A stretch of 64,000 nt of DNA from an uncultured Cytophagales bacterium. Lineage in GTDB: Bacteria; Bacteroidota; Bacteroidia; Cytophagales; Amoebophilaceae. The stretch covers positions 95,799 to 159,798 of the forward strand of contig CAMNOX010000001.1 in the NCBI GenBank assembly GCA_946547305.1. The letters run 5' to 3'. This document shows, one piece after another, positions 34,159 to 44,989 of the stretch; within the stretch, counting starts at the first letter, position 1, and each line of letters starts with the position of its first letter. The notes below the pieces were generated by a model that ran no database searches, was not told the origin of the DNA, and saw nothing but the letters and a program-made list of their open reading frames with translations. Both the position numbers and the translations under genes were made by a program.

Positions 34159-36360
34159 ATGAAACTCAAACTTGCACTAACCTTGATTTTTTTAGTTAAT
34201 ATACATAGTGACGAATCGTTTATTTATCATTTTAAAGATGATAATTCTGCAAATCTTTTTTATAATGAAGTTGTTAAATTTTCAGGCGATATAAATGACG
34301 AGATTAAATTACGGGAAGATGAAAATGATTATAACACATTTAAGTTCTTTTGTTATAAAAAGAAGCTTAAGGTGGATATTTTTGGTTTTTCAGATATAGC
34401 ACCAAAAGATGTGGTAAAAAATTATGTTGTTGGTAATGTTACAGTCGCTCCTGGTGTTGATCCAAAAGGAATAGATTGTGACTGCACGATAGAAGGTGAT
34501 CTTAAAGTAAAAAAAATCAGTGTAGATTTAGATGAAGGTACAAATAATAAATATTATACGAAGACTGATAAATTTTCTGAACTTTATAATAAAATTTGTA
34601 ATTACAATAACACTACATATTACTCTATTAACGAGGAATTATTTAAAAATCACATAAGAGGATTAGAGCAACAATGTCTAAATTTTGATGATGGCAGTAA
34701 AACAATATTTGATTTTTATTCTACTGCCGATAAGTTAAGTATAACGATGCGTGATGATTATCGACTTGAAGAAGACGATTTAAAGGACTATTTATACAAG
34801 CATGCTTACTACGTTGAGTTTCGTATTAGACCTAATAAGAAACTTCTCTACGGTATAAACAAGGATGATTTAAATCTATCAATCCTGTTCAAAGAAGATA
34901 CTTATGACAATATTTTAGAAGAAATAGGAAATAAAGCAAAGGTTATTCTAAAAAATAAGTACAAGATTGATATAGATAAGCTTAATATAGACATATATCA
35001 TAAAATCGGTGAAGGTAAATATCAAAAAATAATAAAAAATTGCCGATTAGGGACAGGAAAATATTACTATTCAATTAATAATATTTTACGAAGTGAAAAA
35101 TATTATAATGCTATTGAGAGTTTGAAAGAAATAATCAAAAAGATTAGTGAAGGAATAGGCAATTATAGTATCGCTGAGGGTACGCCCATTGAACAATTAG
35201 AATGTAAAGAAAAGAATATAACCGAAGACATGTTTAACATACGTCAAGCAGTGGAAACAGTTAAACGCAGCCGAAAGGAAGAAGATACCATTGATAAATC
35301 TGAAAAAGAAGTTGAAAAATTTAAAGAACAATTAGAAAAAATAAAAGAAAATATATTGGCTGAAATATCTAAAAAAGAAGCTGAAGAAAGGGCAGAAAAA
35401 TACTTCACTGTACATGCAAAAAAATTGGGAGCTAAAATAAACGAGCTTGTAGACAATATAAAAAATGCAACTTTTCAAAATACAAAGAAATTGATTGTAG
35501 ATAATTGGTTTGCTCAAACCGGAGAAGATGGTGTGTATTATATTAGTGAAGAATGTATTAAAAGTTATATACATGATGTTGCAATGGATATTTTATTAGG
35601 TGATTTTGACGATAATAATGAAGCATATTATTGTTATAGTGGGAAAATAAATGATTATTATGAAGATACGAATAATATAAAAGATTTTGCAGACGGAATA
35701 TCGAAGGCAGTGCAAGCTAAGATAAAAGAACTAAAGTTTGAAATATTATTTGACCAGGAAGGAGAAAATTTATTAAGTGATAAAGCCACTACGAAGATAA
35801 ATAAGATATTTAATAAATATAAAAATCTATTTTATGAGGTTACATGTGATGAAATATGGTTAGAGATTGATAATGCAATTTACATGGATAGTGTTCAGGC
35901 TCAATTATATGAAGGCGATAAAAAAGTAAGTACTAGTAAAAAAGCTATCACTAGTAATACAAGATTAAGAGTATGTTATATTAATAAAAATAAAATACCA
36001 GATAACAAATCAGATAAAGAATTCGAAGAAGCTGTACAGATGCTGAAAAAACTTGAAGAAGAAAATAAGAAAGCTAAAGAAGAGAAAGAAAGAATATATA
36101 AACAGGAAGAGGACAAAAGGAAGGCAATGAAAAAGAAAATAGATGATGCACAGAAGAAAGCTAAAGAAGATGCCAAACGTAGAAAAGAAAACATTGTTAA
36201 GTGTATCAATGACGTAAAAAATATCGAAAAGAAGGAGCCAAATGAGCAGGAAAGTCAAAGTAAAAATAAATTAAACAATGTAACAAAAACACCACAAGCT
36301 AAACAAAACTGCTGTGATAGGTGCTGTAAATCATGTAAATGTTGTAAAAAACGAACATAG
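34159..36360 (+). CDS. Large secreted protein with C-terminal Cys tail (tandem family, copy 1)
   Basis: I choose the ATG at 34159 because it opens a good signal peptide (MKLKLALTLIFLVNIHSDES) and leaves atpB intact; ATGs upstream overlap atpB. About 733 residues. The middle is mixed, with weak similarity to the next two genes; residues about 380-445 and 640-690 are Lys/Glu-rich helices (KLEEENKKAKEEKERIYKQ). The end is a compact Cys cluster, CCDRCCKSCKCCKKRT. Two stretches (FDFYSTADKLSITMRDDYRL and IFLCDEIWLEIDNAIYMD-like strands) may be domain cores, but no family is recognised. Likely exported, with the Cys tail as targeting or anchoring tag (inference). Confidence 0.75.
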   Translation: MKLKLALTLIFLVNIHSDESFIYHFKDDNSANLFYNEVVKFSGDINDEIKLREDENDYNTFKFFCYKKKLKVDIFGFSDIAPKDVVKNYVVGNVTVAPGVDPKGIDCDCTIEGDLKVKKISVDLDEGTNNKYYTKTDKFSELYNKICNYNNTTYYSINEELFKNHIRGLEQQCLNFDDGSKTIFDFYSTADKLSITMRDDYRLEEDDLKDYLYKHAYYVEFRIRPNKKLLYGINKDDLNLSILFKEDTYDNILEEIGNKAKVILKNKYKIDIDKLNIDIYHKIGEGKYQKIIKNCRLGTGKYYYSINNILRSEKYYNAIESLKEIIKKISEGIGNYSIAEGTPIEQLECKEKNITEDMFNIRQAVETVKRSRKEEDTIDKSEKEVEKFKEQLEKIKENILAEISKKEAEERAEKYFTVHAKKLGAKINELVDNIKNATFQNTKKLIVDNWFAQTGEDGVYYISEECIKSYIHDVAMDILLGDFDDNNEAYYCYSGKINDYYEDTNNIKDFADGISKAVQAKIKELKFEILFDQEGENLLSDKATTKINKIFNKYKNLFYEVTCDEIWLEIDNAIYMDSVQAQLYEGDKKVSTSKKAITSNTRLRVCYINKNKIPDNKSDKEFEEAVQMLKKLEEENKKAKEEKERIYKQEEDKRKAMKKKIDDAQKKAKEDAKRRKENIVKCINDVKNIEKKEPNEQESQSKNKLNNVTKTPQAKQNCCDRCCKSCKCCKKRT

Positions 36361-36465
36361 TAAGTATTACAGATATCTTTAATAATTTACAAATAGAAAA
36401 ATTATATTTTAATGTTTCCGTTGCAAAAAAATTAAGGGAATGTTTTTTTAATGGCAATTTATTGT

Positions 36466-36491
36466 TATATATATATATATATATATATATA
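36466..36491. repeat. (TA)13 dinucleotide repeat at a gene start
   Basis: Uninterrupted 26-bp TA run ending 5 bp before the ATG at 36497. It covers the expected promoter/-10 and leader region, so length change could alter expression. Confidence 0.9.
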
Positions 36492-36496
36492 AGTTT

Positions 36497-38605
36497 ATGT
36501 ACTTGAGAAAATTAATAAATGTAGTGATAAAGGTGTTTTTAATAACCCAATTTTCTTCAATCTATTGCAATAAACAGGTTATATTGTTTATAGGCAACAT
36601 TAGTATGGATGATATAATTAGTGATATTAAGGAATACTTCTCAGACGAAGACTACAAAAATTATAAAAATGGCGGATATCTTGTATGTCATAAAGAAGAA
36701 GACGAGGATGGTTTTCGTACATCAATTTATATACGTAGAAACGAGATAAGATTATATTCACGTCGTTGGGATTCCAAGTATAAATTATTAGAAATTGCTG
36801 AAAAATATTGTGGAGAGTCAAAAATTGACGAAGGTGATAATGAAACGTCAACTTATACTGGAAATTGCACACCCAAGAAAAAAGTGATTGTGTTTGATGG
36901 GTACGAAGAAGGAAATAAAGTGAATGAAAAACTGAATAAGTTAAAAGATGAAATAAGTAAATATCACAATAAAGAGTATTTTTTACTTTTCGAGGAGCAA
37001 GTTAAAAAGAAGATAATGGAGTTAGTACGCAAAATTGTGGGTAATGATTCAATTGTTACTTTTGAAGATTCAAGTGACTCATTGAGGGTGAAAATAAAAG
37101 GCTTATATAAGTTAAAAGAAAATCCTTGTAAAAAATCACATAAATATATACTTCTAACGGATGCTGTTGTATGTGTTGATAAAGATGAAAATTACGGAGA
37201 TTATAAAACTATGCCAGGATTAGATGATATAGAGGATTTTAAAGGATTTGAATCTAATAGTTTAGATAAAATTACTTTTAAAGAGATATGCAAAGAAGTT
37301 GCTACAAAAGTAAATGAAGTAATTATTGCAAATTATCCAGAATTCAAGTGGGAAAATAGATATAGTGTTAAGGAATATGATCCAAGAATAATATTTTGCA
37401 AAAAGGAAGAAGATTACTTTTGTGAAATAAAGGATAAAGGATTCATTGAAAATAGTTATGAGCTCTATTATGTAGTTGATGAGTTACTAATTCGTGATTA
37501 CGAGTACGGGATAATAATGAACATTATAGGAGCAACAGAAAAAATTAATAAGAACAATACAAACGCAGAAAGTATGGATAAAATTACCGATATAGAAGCG
37601 TTAAAAAAATTAAAATCTGATATAAATGATGATTCATTAGATGACGGATTATCTAATTTTAGTTGGGGTACTCTCAATGATTGGGTAAAAAATAACATAA
37701 TACCTGCTTCTTTTTATGGTAAAGCTAAAATAGTCGAAGAAAAGAGAAAGTTATTTATAGATAAGATAAATAGTAAAATATTTGATATTGAATTTACAAA
37801 ATGCTTAGAAGAGGAAATTAAACCATTGTTAAAAAAAAAAGTAGAAGTGTTGGTGGGAAAAATAAAGTTAGCACCAAAGGCTAAAATCTATGAGTTAGTC
37901 AAACATTATATTGTTGAAGATTGTAAGGTTACAGATGGTAGAACAATGGATGAAATCAAGTACGATGCAGTTGATATATATATAGATAAAATTCTTGGTG
38001 ATAAATATATAGAAGAAAATGATGGTACAGACGAATATGAATTTCAGAAAAAATTTATTAGTAAAATTGAATCATACTACAGTAGTGATGAAAGTGAAGA
38101 GGTTAAGGCTCTTGTTAAAATGCTAAATAAAGCTATAACAACCAAATTTCAGGAGTTAAAAATTACAAATATAAATGAGATAAAAGTAGCATCAAAAGGG
38201 AAGAAGAAAGGTAAAAAGAAAGATAATAAGGAAGATATTAATGCCAAAAATGATGAATTAAAAAAGACAGAGTTAAATGGTACAACGAAAGATGATAAGA
38301 AAGATATTGATGATGAAAATGAGGAAGTAGAAAATAAGGAATTAAAAAGGGAGAAACTAGAGAAAATTGTAAAAAAAGCTGAAGAAAACACAAAAAAATT
38401 AAAAGAGGAAGAAAATAAACGTGAAGAGAAGCTTAAGTCGCTGAAGGATAAAGAAATTGATATTGGTAAAAAGATTAATAAAACTGTTAAAAAGCCAGAT
38501 GATAAGACTAAAAAAGATACTAAAACTAAACAGAATGTTGATACTCAGGCACATACTGGAGGTGGCTGTTGCCGTTGCTGTAAGTGTTGTAAAAAATTAA
38601 CATAG
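36497..38605 (+). CDS. Large secreted protein with C-terminal Cys tail (tandem family, copy 2)
   Basis: 702 residues. The signal peptide MYLRKLINVVIKVFLITQF ends near SSIYC. The N-terminal region (KNGGYLVCHKEEDEDGF..., LLEIAEKYCGESKIDE) aligns with that of copy 3 (EDGYSLVSRNKPY..., LLEKYATDIVIEE). Residues about 560-690 are a very Lys/Glu/Asp-rich helix region. The end is GGCCRCCKCCKKLT, matching the tail of copy 1 (CKCCKK.T). No known domain. Its downstream sequence (attacagata...) resembles that after copy 1, so the duplication included 3' flanking DNA. A (TA)13 repeat touches the start. Confidence 0.75.
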   Translation: MYLRKLINVVIKVFLITQFSSIYCNKQVILFIGNISMDDIISDIKEYFSDEDYKNYKNGGYLVCHKEEDEDGFRTSIYIRRNEIRLYSRRWDSKYKLLEIAEKYCGESKIDEGDNETSTYTGNCTPKKKVIVFDGYEEGNKVNEKLNKLKDEISKYHNKEYFLLFEEQVKKKIMELVRKIVGNDSIVTFEDSSDSLRVKIKGLYKLKENPCKKSHKYILLTDAVVCVDKDENYGDYKTMPGLDDIEDFKGFESNSLDKITFKEICKEVATKVNEVIIANYPEFKWENRYSVKEYDPRIIFCKKEEDYFCEIKDKGFIENSYELYYVVDELLIRDYEYGIIMNIIGATEKINKNNTNAESMDKITDIEALKKLKSDINDDSLDDGLSNFSWGTLNDWVKNNIIPASFYGKAKIVEEKRKLFIDKINSKIFDIEFTKCLEEEIKPLLKKKVEVLVGKIKLAPKAKIYELVKHYIVEDCKVTDGRTMDEIKYDAVDIYIDKILGDKYIEENDGTDEYEFQKKFISKIESYYSSDESEEVKALVKMLNKAITTKFQELKITNINEIKVASKGKKKGKKKDNKEDINAKNDELKKTELNGTTKDDKKDIDDENEEVENKELKREKLEKIVKKAEENTKKLKEEENKREEKLKSLKDKEIDIGKKINKTVKKPDDKTKKDTKTKQNVDTQAHTGGGCCRCCKCCKKLT

Positions 38606-38700
38606 TATAGACATTACAGATATATTTAGTAATTTGTAAATTAAAAAAATTATTTTTTTATATTATCATTTTTTAATTTAAATATATATTAGAACTTGTT

Positions 38701-40275
38701 ATGATCAATAAATTGAAACTTATATTCAATATAGCTTTAGTTACGCAGTTTCCTCACATCTACTGTGAGTTGTATGTCATCTCTGGTGATTTACTGAATG
38801 AAGCCGAAGGATATTTAACTAACGAAGATGGTTATAGCCTTGTAAGTCGTAATAAACCATATCTAATAAAAACTTTAACTACGAAAAAAGGTTGGTTTGG
38901 TAGTGAACAAAAAGGAACTTTGTTCATCTCTAATTACCAACTGTTGTTAGAGACTACTAGTGGTAATGCTAAAGATCTATTGGAAAAGTATGCAACAGAT
39001 ATAGTGATTGAAGAAAATAAAGTTGCTAAGGGTTATAAAAATCTTAAATGTACTTTTAACAAAAAACTTATAAAATATAATACTGGCAAATGTGATAATA
39101 ATAGCCGAGAGTTGACAAAAATGAAATGCAAATTAATGCGTTTTTCCAACATGCAATATTCATGTATTCTTGAAGAATGCCTTAAGGGAAAAATATGGAG
39201 GTTAGAACATGCCATACATGGTTCAGATGAGTCAATTCTTTCTTTTGACAAGAAAAAAGATATACTAACTATAGGAATAAAAGATTGCAAAGAAATAAAA
39301 GATGACAAGTTAAAAGACTTACTCTTTGAAAGAATACATGAATATATATTTATTGTTCCAAACGATTATTATATAAGACAAGGATTTGAGCTAGGCAATA
39401 TTAGATTTAATTCTAAATACTTTGAGGAAATTTCTTATAAAACAATATATAGTGAATTGGAGAATAAGGTAAAAAACATGATTAAAGAAAAGTATCCTGA
39501 TTATAATTTTAAAAATTCAAAAATAGTAACATTTTACACAAAATGTTATAATAATAGTTATTCTGAAGCAGTAGGCGAGGGCATCTTTAATGAGTGTGAT
39601 AAACGTAATATCTATTTTACAATTAAAGATATGTTAGGTGACGGGAGAGGATATGAAAGTATGAAGAGTCTTATAAATACAACACAAACATTAGAAGATA
39701 AAATATCTGGATATAATATGCTAAAAGATGCTAATGATGCAGATCAACTAAAAAACTTAATACCTGGTATAGAAAAAGATATAGAGATAATAACAATGGA
39801 TAAAGCTAGTGTAAATTCTATGCCTGAATTTAAGACAAATGGGAAATTAGATGTAATTGCCCAACAATTCTACGATAATGCCAGCAGGGTCCAGGCTGAG
39901 CTTGAAAAAATTCTAAATTATTGTAAAAATCCAAAGAAAGAAAATGCAATTAATAATAAAAATGGTAATGTGATAATAGAAAAAAATAAAAAATTAGGAA
40001 GTTTAAATAATGATATTAAAAGGGAAAATGTAATTAATAATAAACAGGATGAGAAAAAATTAGAAGAAAGTAAGAATTTAGAAAATATAGGTAATGATAT
40101 GAAGAAAGGAATTACCATAGAAAAGAACGTAAGTAATGGTAAAGTAGAAGAAGATGCAGATAAAATAAAAGGAGTAGAGAAGAAAAATAATAAAAAAAAT
40201 AATAACAAAAAGTCAATTGAATTAAATGAAGGTTGCTGCAAGCATCAATGTGGATCATGTCGTCCAAGAAGATAA
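38701..40275 (+). CDS. Large secreted protein with C-terminal Cys tail (tandem family, copy 3)
   Basis: 524 residues. Signal peptide MINKLKLIFNIALVTQF ending PHIYC, nearly the same layout as copy 2. The middle region includes SCILEECLKGKIWRLEHAIHG and YIFIVPNDYYI, resembling the corresponding part of copies 1 and 2 (EEQVKKKIMELVRKIVG, KYILLTDAVVC). An Asn/Lys/Glu low-complexity region (about 415-505) precedes the tail EGCCKHQCGSCRPRR, a degenerate form of the Cys cluster. Function unknown. It is the last of the tandem trio; alaS follows after 93 bp. Confidence 0.75.
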   Translation: MINKLKLIFNIALVTQFPHIYCELYVISGDLLNEAEGYLTNEDGYSLVSRNKPYLIKTLTTKKGWFGSEQKGTLFISNYQLLLETTSGNAKDLLEKYATDIVIEENKVAKGYKNLKCTFNKKLIKYNTGKCDNNSRELTKMKCKLMRFSNMQYSCILEECLKGKIWRLEHAIHGSDESILSFDKKKDILTIGIKDCKEIKDDKLKDLLFERIHEYIFIVPNDYYIRQGFELGNIRFNSKYFEEISYKTIYSELENKVKNMIKEKYPDYNFKNSKIVTFYTKCYNNSYSEAVGEGIFNECDKRNIYFTIKDMLGDGRGYESMKSLINTTQTLEDKISGYNMLKDANDADQLKNLIPGIEKDIEIITMDKASVNSMPEFKTNGKLDVIAQQFYDNASRVQAELEKILNYCKNPKKENAINNKNGNVIIEKNKKLGSLNNDIKRENVINNKQDEKKLEESKNLENIGNDMKKGITIEKNVSNGKVEEDADKIKGVEKKNNKKNNNKKSIELNEGCCKHQCGSCRPRR

Positions 40276-40368
40276 AATATTTTCTACTAGCTAATAGTCA
40301 TCAACAAATATTAATTCGCTCAGTCTATTAATATTTATAAATTTCTTTTTAGTCTTAAAGATATAGAT

Positions 40369-42459
40369 ATGATAATTAGTAGTGAAATTAGGCGTAAATT
40401 TATAGATTTTTTTAAAAGAAACGGTCATTTATACATTAAACCGTCACTTTTAATTCAAGATAACGACCCTACATTAATGTTTACAAATGCTGGAATGAAT
40501 CAATTTAAAAATATATTTTTAGATAAAAAACCGATTATAGATAATAGATATGTTAATAGCCAATTATGTTTAAGAGTATCTGGGAAACATAATGACTTAG
40601 ACGAAATAGGGGCTGATGGGTATCATCATACATTATTTGAAATGTTAGGGAATTGGTCAATGAATGATTATTTTAAGGAAGAGGCAATAAAATTTAGTTG
40701 GGAGTTATTAACTGAAGAATTTAAATTAGATAAAGAAAGATTATATGTAACTGTATTTGCTGGTGACAATATTGATAAAATTGAAAAGGATATTGAAACA
40801 TTAGAAATATGGTCTAAATATATTGATAAAGAACATATTATTCTATGTAATAAAAAGGATAATTTTTGGGAAATGGGAGAAATAGGGCCATGTGGTCCTT
40901 GCACAGAAATACATATAGACATTAGAGATGTAGATGAAATTGATAAAACACCAGGTAAAGTTTTAGTAAATAAAGGACATCAAGAAGTAATTGAAATATG
41001 GAATATAGTTTTTATACAATACCAACGTTTAATTGATAATTCACTAATGAAATTGAGCAAACATTTTATTGATACCGGAATGGGTCTTGAAAGAATTACA
41101 ATGGTTTTACAAAATAAAAAGTCTAATTACGATACCGATATTTTTATAGATTACATTAGGAAGCTCGAACATATTACAGGTAAAAGGTATGCTGAAAATG
41201 AGAAAATAGATATCGCTTTTAGGATAATTGTAGACCATATAAGAGCAATAGTTCTAACGATATCGCAAGGTTTAATTCCAAGTAATATTAAGCAAGGTTA
41301 TGTAATTAGACATATTTTACGTAGAGCCGTACAATATGGATATAGCTTTCTTAATATTAAAGAACCTTTTTTATACCAATTTGTAGATGAAGTTTTAAAT
41401 AAATTCGATTTTATAAGTGACACATTTGTAACTACACCACAACGAGTAAAAGATACAATATTTTTAGAAGAGAAAAACTTCTTTAATACATTAATGTCTG
41501 GTATAAAACGCTTAGATAATATAATTAAGAATTCAAATTCAGAAACTATCGATGCTAAATATATTTTTGAACTTCACGATACATTCGGTTTTCCTGTAGA
41601 TCTTACTGAAGTTATTCTTAAAGAAAACAATTTAAGTTTTGATAAAACAGAATATAAAAACCTAATGCTAGAACAGAAAAATAGATCAAGGAATGACAGA
41701 GCAGATACTAATTCGGAATGGATAGAGATAGCAAATAATAATAGTTGTGAAACTAAATTTGTAGGCTATGGTAATGTTTCATGCGAATCAAAAATATTAA
41801 AATATAGGAAGATAGATGATTACTACCAAATTATATTTAAAGAAACACCATTTTTCGGAGAAAGTGGTGGACAAATAGGGGATACAGGTGATATAATCGA
41901 TTCTAATAATATTAAATATGAAGTTTTTGACGTCAAAAAGATAGGTAATGATATAATCCATTTCTTAAAAATATTACCACACAACTTAGAAGACACATTT
42001 ACACTTCAAATAAATTACGATAGGAGATTAAATATCTCTAAAAATCATACATGTACACATTTATTGCACTATGCTCTTAGATATAAATTTGGTGACAACA
42101 TCAGACAAATGGGGTCAAAGATATATGACAATAAGTTTAGGTTTGATTTTAATTTCAATAGAGTTTTGACTGATGATGAATTAAATGAAATAAAATGTAT
42201 AATCAATGATAAGATAAATAAAGGATGTGTCTTAATTAAAAAAATATATACTAACACCCAAGAAGCAAAAAATGATGGATTTATTGGATTATTTACAGAT
42301 AAATATAATGGTGACGTACAAGCAATACAAATTGGAGACTTTTCTAAGGAATTATGTTGTGGGACACATGTAAGCAACACATCAGAAATAAGCTTAATTA
42401 AAACTATAAAATGTAAAAGTGTCGCTAGTGGAATTAAAAGAATTGAGATATTAAATTAA
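40369..42459 (+). CDS. alaS: Alanyl-tRNA synthetase, C-Ala domain missing
   Basis: Class II enzyme charging tRNA-Ala, with editing. The N-terminal catalytic core is intact (RRKFIDFFKRNGH, PTLMFTNAGMNQFK, DGYHHTLFEMLGNWS, GPCGPCTEIH). The editing domain keeps its zinc/catalytic residues, HTCTHLLHYAL (HxxxH) and CCGTHVS (CxxxH). The protein ends at IKRIEILN, 696 residues, where a normal AlaS (about 870) continues into the C-Ala dimerisation domain. The stop is followed by ordinary intergenic DNA, so this is a true truncation. Loss of C-Ala is known from reduced genomes and mitochondria-like enzymes. Confidence 0.95.
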   Translation: MIISSEIRRKFIDFFKRNGHLYIKPSLLIQDNDPTLMFTNAGMNQFKNIFLDKKPIIDNRYVNSQLCLRVSGKHNDLDEIGADGYHHTLFEMLGNWSMNDYFKEEAIKFSWELLTEEFKLDKERLYVTVFAGDNIDKIEKDIETLEIWSKYIDKEHIILCNKKDNFWEMGEIGPCGPCTEIHIDIRDVDEIDKTPGKVLVNKGHQEVIEIWNIVFIQYQRLIDNSLMKLSKHFIDTGMGLERITMVLQNKKSNYDTDIFIDYIRKLEHITGKRYAENEKIDIAFRIIVDHIRAIVLTISQGLIPSNIKQGYVIRHILRRAVQYGYSFLNIKEPFLYQFVDEVLNKFDFISDTFVTTPQRVKDTIFLEEKNFFNTLMSGIKRLDNIIKNSNSETIDAKYIFELHDTFGFPVDLTEVILKENNLSFDKTEYKNLMLEQKNRSRNDRADTNSEWIEIANNNSCETKFVGYGNVSCESKILKYRKIDDYYQIIFKETPFFGESGGQIGDTGDIIDSNNIKYEVFDVKKIGNDIIHFLKILPHNLEDTFTLQINYDRRLNISKNHTCTHLLHYALRYKFGDNIRQMGSKIYDNKFRFDFNFNRVLTDDELNEIKCIINDKINKGCVLIKKIYTNTQEAKNDGFIGLFTDKYNGDVQAIQIGDFSKELCCGTHVSNTSEISLIKTIKCKSVASGIKRIEILN

Positions 42460-42549
42460 TAAAGTAATAGATATACAAATTAAGACAATCTATTACAATT
42501 TTTAATCATTAAATTAATTATCTATTATCTTTAAAGATATATTACTAAT

Positions 42550-43857
42550 GTGTCGATTGTTTCTATAATTGGGAGGCCAAATGTTGGGAAATCTACTATA
42601 TTTAATAGATTTACAGAAACCAGAAATGCTATAATATGTAATGAATGCGGAACAACAAGGGATAGGAATTATGGACAATGTACTTGGAATGGAATAACTT
42701 TCACAATAGTTGATACCGGTGGGTATATTTTTACAACAGAGGATAGTATCATTAATAAGGGCATAAACAAACAGATAGAAATGGCTATTAATGAGTCGAA
42801 TGTTGTTTTATTTGTTGTAGATGCTATAGATGGATTGACTAGCGAAGACAAAGGCATTGCAAAGATTCTAATGAAGTACAGAGATAAAAAGGAGATAATA
42901 CTTGTAGTAAATAAAGCAGACAATTATAATTTAGATTTTGCTAGTTATAACTTTATGAAATTAGGATTTAATAATCTGTTTAAAATATCTGCTATTAGTG
43001 GTTATGGTACAGGTGATTTATTAGATTATGTCGTTAGTAAATTAGATAGCAGTAATGACCAATATACTGGATTACCACGATTTGCTTTAATAGGTCAACC
43101 TAATGTAGGGAAATCACTATTAACTAACGTACTTTTAGGTAAAGAAAGGAATATTGTAAGTGATATTCCAGGTACAACAAGAGATGCAATTGGATCTGTA
43201 TATAATTTGTTTAAAAAACAGTTTATTATAGTAGATACAGCTGGAATACGTAATAAACAGAAGAATCTTGAAAATGTTGAGTTTTATTCTACATTGAGGT
43301 CAATAAATGCATTAGAAAATTGTGATGTATGTATTTATGTTATAGACGCTACTTTAAATATTGAAAGTAAGGATCTAAAACTTATAAATTTAGCGATAAA
43401 AAACAAAAAAGGTATCGTTATCGTTGTTAACAAATGGGACTTAATTGAAAAAGATAATAGAACAGTAAATATTTACAAAAAGTCAATATATGATAGATTG
43501 CGTAATTGTAGTTTTATTCCGATTATATTTGTATCAGCTCTAAAAAAACATAATATATTTAAAATTGTTGAAAAGGGATTTGAGGTCTATAATAATAAAA
43601 CAAATAAAATTAAGACATCTAAATTAAATGATGTATTACTACCAATTGTAGCAGCAACTCCACCTGTGTCAAAAAGATGTAGCGAAATAAAAATAAAATA
43701 TATAACCCAATTACCTGAAGATGGTATGACATTTGTATTCTTTTGTAATAACCCTAAAGGAATTACAAACGAGTATAAATCTTTTTTACGTAATAAAATG
43801 TATGATTTATTTGAGTTGGAAGGGGTTTCATTTTCGATAGTATTTAAAGAAAAATAA
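42550..43857 (+). CDS. der: Ribosome-associated GTPase Der (EngA)
   Basis: Double-GTPase required for 50S assembly. First G domain: GRPNVGKSTIF (P loop), DTGGY, NKAD. Second G domain: GQPNVGKSLLTNVL, IPGTTRDAI, DTAG, NKWD. The C-terminal KH-like domain follows (residues about 350-435). 435 residues, full length. The start is GTG at 42550 (gtgtcgattgtt, read MSIV); no ATG in this frame precedes the P loop. Confidence 0.96.
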   Translation: MSIVSIIGRPNVGKSTIFNRFTETRNAIICNECGTTRDRNYGQCTWNGITFTIVDTGGYIFTTEDSIINKGINKQIEMAINESNVVLFVVDAIDGLTSEDKGIAKILMKYRDKKEIILVVNKADNYNLDFASYNFMKLGFNNLFKISAISGYGTGDLLDYVVSKLDSSNDQYTGLPRFALIGQPNVGKSLLTNVLLGKERNIVSDIPGTTRDAIGSVYNLFKKQFIIVDTAGIRNKQKNLENVEFYSTLRSINALENCDVCIYVIDATLNIESKDLKLINLAIKNKKGIVIVVNKWDLIEKDNRTVNIYKKSIYDRLRNCSFIPIIFVSALKKHNIFKIVEKGFEVYNNKTNKIKTSKLNDVLLPIVAATPPVSKRCSEIKIKYITQLPEDGMTFVFFCNNPKGITNEYKSFLRNKMYDLFELEGVSFSIVFKEK

Positions 43858-43930
43858 GAATGATTAAATCAAATGATAAATAATATTATACGAAATATTT
43901 TTTTAAATTTAAATTAAGCAAAAATTCACA

Positions 43931-44989
43931 ATGACGAACTATTCAGTGCTTTTTGATTTTTTCTATGCTAATAAGGATTCAATCAAGTTTATATTGTACC
44001 TTGTTATCTGTACTATTGCAATATTAGTATCGTATGTATTAAAAGTAAAATTTATTAATTTAAAAAGTACATCTAGTTTCGTAAAAATTTTACAGATCAT
44101 AGTAAAATCCATTTACACACCTATAATATTGTTTTTTGTAATTGATATTGTAGCCAATGAAGATAATTTCTTTTTACAGTATATTGATGAGTATTTCATT
44201 ATTATAATAAAAAAAATAAAAGCTACAGGGTCAGTATTTTTGATGTGGATTTGTTTTGCCAACTTAACTTCTAATGTAGAGAATGCTTTGTCGTCTAAAG
44301 ATAATGATGTCTTAGAGAAGAAATTATTCACAATAATAATGAAATTTATTAAGATTTTTTCTTATGTAACGTTGACTTTAATGGTTCTGCGGTTATTTGG
44401 ATTTAATATTTTTGGAGTTATAGAAAAAGCTGGTGGAATAACTGCAATAGTAACGAGTGCCTTTTTATTAATTTATAGATCTCAATTTTCTAATATTTTT
44501 TCTGGATTTTTAATCTTATTAAATAAAACGTTTAAAATAGGGAATAAAATAGTTCTTCCTGAAAAAAAAATATCTGGGAAAATTCTAGATATAGGATTAA
44601 GTAAAATAAAAATTCTAACAGATGACCAAATGGTTATTACATTTCCAAACTCATATTTATCAAATACACCATATTTTAATTTATCAGAATGTAAAGATTC
44701 ATTTATAAGCGAAACTTTTAATATTGATTATAAGGATTATAAAAAAATAAGCACAGTTGACAAACTGATATACGGGGCAATAATGCAAATTCAAGAAGTT
44801 AATAATAATCTTCCAATAAACGTATACATAAGTGGAATGTCAGATAAGTCTTCAATATTATTAAAGATTGAATTTTTTATAAATACGGTGGACAAAAAAA
44901 AAATAATGGATATTAAACAACTAGTGGTATTAAAATCCTTAGAAATATTTGATGCTAGTGGGTGCCATATTTTTGATGAAAATAAATAA
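43931..44989 (+). CDS. MscS-family mechanosensitive channel
   Basis: 352 residues with about four to five N-terminal membrane segments (18-40, 62-80, 98-110, 135-158, 165-182). The pore/beta domain of the MscS family follows: GGITAIVTSAFLLIYRSQFSNIFSGFLILLNKTFKIGNKI, then VLPEKKISGKILDIGLSKIKIL and TDDQMVITFPNSYLSN, matching the family's ..G.V.eI.lr.T.l.t.D...v.iPN. It acts as an osmotic release valve in the inner membrane. Its stop is directly followed by the ATG of the next gene. Confidence 0.88.
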   Translation: MTNYSVLFDFFYANKDSIKFILYLVICTIAILVSYVLKVKFINLKSTSSFVKILQIIVKSIYTPIILFFVIDIVANEDNFFLQYIDEYFIIIIKKIKATGSVFLMWICFANLTSNVENALSSKDNDVLEKKLFTIIMKFIKIFSYVTLTLMVLRLFGFNIFGVIEKAGGITAIVTSAFLLIYRSQFSNIFSGFLILLNKTFKIGNKIVLPEKKISGKILDIGLSKIKILTDDQMVITFPNSYLSNTPYFNLSECKDSFISETFNIDYKDYKKISTVDKLIYGAIMQIQEVNNNLPINVYISGMSDKSSILLKIEFFINTVDKKKIMDIKQLVVLKSLEIFDASGCHIFDENK

